Made by a program: the position numbers and the translations under genes. From assembly GCA_009602725.1 (NCBI GenBank), contig WELB01000001.1:2248534-2269310 (forward strand): a stretch of 20,777 nt of DNA, read 5' to 3'. A model generated the notes under the pieces. That model did not search any database, was not told where the DNA came from, and saw nothing but the letters and a program-made list of their open reading frames with translations. Positions 19,780 to 20,777 of the stretch are shown piece by piece. Positions within the stretch are counted from its first letter, which is position 1. Every line of letters begins with the position of its first letter. The DNA is from Spirogloea muscicola (Eukaryota; Streptophyta; Zygnematophyceae; Spirogloeales; Spirogloeaceae).

Positions 19780-20180
19780 TGCCGTGCTGCCTGTCTACTT
19801 CTGATCAATTCCGTCTTGTCGCCTTGAGCCCTCCGCTTTGCCCTTCGACAGCCTTCTTGCGTCGCCGCCGTGTGTGGCAGGCCGATTGGCCACCAGGAGC
19901 AAATATTCGCATCTAATTCTAGTGCTTGAGCAGGGCAGGCAGTTCATGTCCCAGTCCTCTCACTCCTGGTCAGCACCGTGTGGCGTCGTAGTTTCTCGCC
20001 GTCGCCGCAGCTGCGTTCAGTTGCCGCCGTCACGCCGCGGACAACCAAGGCGCCGAGGAAGGCGCGCGGTGCGCATGAAATTGAAAGGGAGGCTTATTCA
20101 AGCCAATACATTGTTCAAAGCAGAGGCTAGTGCAAACTAAACAAGGCTACATGATGTGGAGACCTAAACTTAGGTGACAC
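19780..20180. other. 5' flank of the helicase gene
   Basis: This should hold the helicase promoter. A plus ORF at 19838-20140 has no recognisable feature beyond Arg-rich sequence. No TATA-like or other convincing site is called. Confidence 0.35.
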
Positions 20181-20260
20181 TACAGTCAAACCTTGTTATA
20201 GGCACGTCGGCCGGTTTGGCGAAAATGTGTGACTATATGGAGAGGTTCTTGTGTCCTTGT
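20181..20260 (+). mobile_element. pogo/Tigger-like terminal inverted repeat, one end
   Basis: After a TA, the sequence CAGTCAAACCTTGTTATAGG, then CACGTCGGCCGGTTTGGCGA and AAATGTGTGACTATATGGAG, resembles the terminal repeats of pogo/Tigger-type DNA transposons. In those, a CAGTCAAACCTCGTTATAA-like start is followed by further GTTATAA-type subrepeats. Here the subrepeats are degraded. No transposase and no second end are found in the remaining 500 bases, so it is an old element, a miniature copy, or an element running past the window. The family is named from memory. Confidence 0.45.
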
Positions 20261-20777
20261 AGAGGCACTATTGCCCCCAAATGTGCCTATACAGTGACAT
20301 CAGCAAATATACAATATTATATTGGAAAAATGGCGAATGAGCAAAGCTCAGGTGGCAACGTGGTTGCAAGCATCATTCTCTTGGCACCACAATCGCCCAC
20401 ATGGGCATCCACTTCTACCACAAAGAGACACCCGAACGAAGGCAATGGTGGCAACCACTCTCAAGGTGGCCATGGGGGCGAAGGAGGGGAAGCCGCTCGA
20501 GAAACACGGCAATCGAGATGGCAATTCACTTGTGAGCAAGTACAAAAGACACATTGTGATGGAGCCAGCACCTAGAATGAGCGGCTACCATCGCTCATCG
20601 CGCTCTCAATGCAACGATGCAAGATCGCAGGACACCGATAGGAGGTGGACTGTAAGCTCGCATACAAGTGTAGGCAGGCTGACTAGTAATATCAAGGGTG
20701 ATGTAAGGACGCATTAGATGGGACCGCAAGTCGATGGGGTTGGCTAAGACAAGCAAAGTGCGATGTGGGCTACATTG
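20261..20777. other. right end, no gene recognised
   Basis: Two overlapping plus ORFs (20174-20575, 20322-20717) have biased, polar composition with no motif. The region may be interior of the pogo-like element or intergenic. No transposase signature (DDE block or helix-turn-helix) was seen. Confidence 0.35.

Noticed and set aside
1-20777. CRISPR arrays, tRNA or rRNA genes, bacterial operons
   Set aside because: No regularly spaced direct repeats, cloverleaf or ribosomal RNA sequence was recognised, and the genes have spliceosomal introns.

Overview
The window reads as nuclear DNA of a green alga, probably a chlorophyte. It has intron-rich, GC-rich genes with GT-AG introns, mostly about 50 to 250 bases with a few longer. 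It carries a thylakoid-lumen protein gene of the MPH2 (16.5 kDa) type, a plastid-style alanine-rich leader, and a TGTAA poly(A)-type signal after one stop codon. Because the genes are split, most were found by joining exons in phase by eye. Those models are inferences from conserved family motifs and splice sites; no search was run.

Left part (1-7.5 kb): a DCP1 mRNA-decapping activator (+, 127-2429); a small tail-anchored-type ORF broken by an in-frame TGA (-, 3027-3332); a plastid-type peptidoglycan-binding-domain membrane protein in five exons (+, 4053-6299); and coiled-coil-type exons just after it (6412-6823), which may belong to the same gene through an alternative donor.

Middle (7.9-10.7 kb): a graveyard of 5'-truncated retroelement copies. 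They share a C-terminal zinc-knuckle plus PD-(D/E)XK-like (restriction-like endonuclease) region and a 3'-tail module with a hairpin. Copies lie on both strands, and two of them form an imperfect inverted repeat of about 290 bases around a loop of about 690 bases.

Right part (10.8-19.8 kb): a two-exon disordered, basic hypothetical protein (+); the MPH2-type lumen protein (-), readable in four exons but with an unresolved leader; an orphan last exon of mitochondrial ribosomal protein uL29m/L47 (+); and a complete 13-exon HLTF/RAD5-type HIRAN-SNF2-RING-helicase gene (-, 14934-19779). The far right end has a pogo/Tigger-like terminal repeat near 20181 and no recognisable gene.

The genes do not form a pathway. 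They are unrelated housekeeping, plastid and DNA-repair genes separated by transposon debris.
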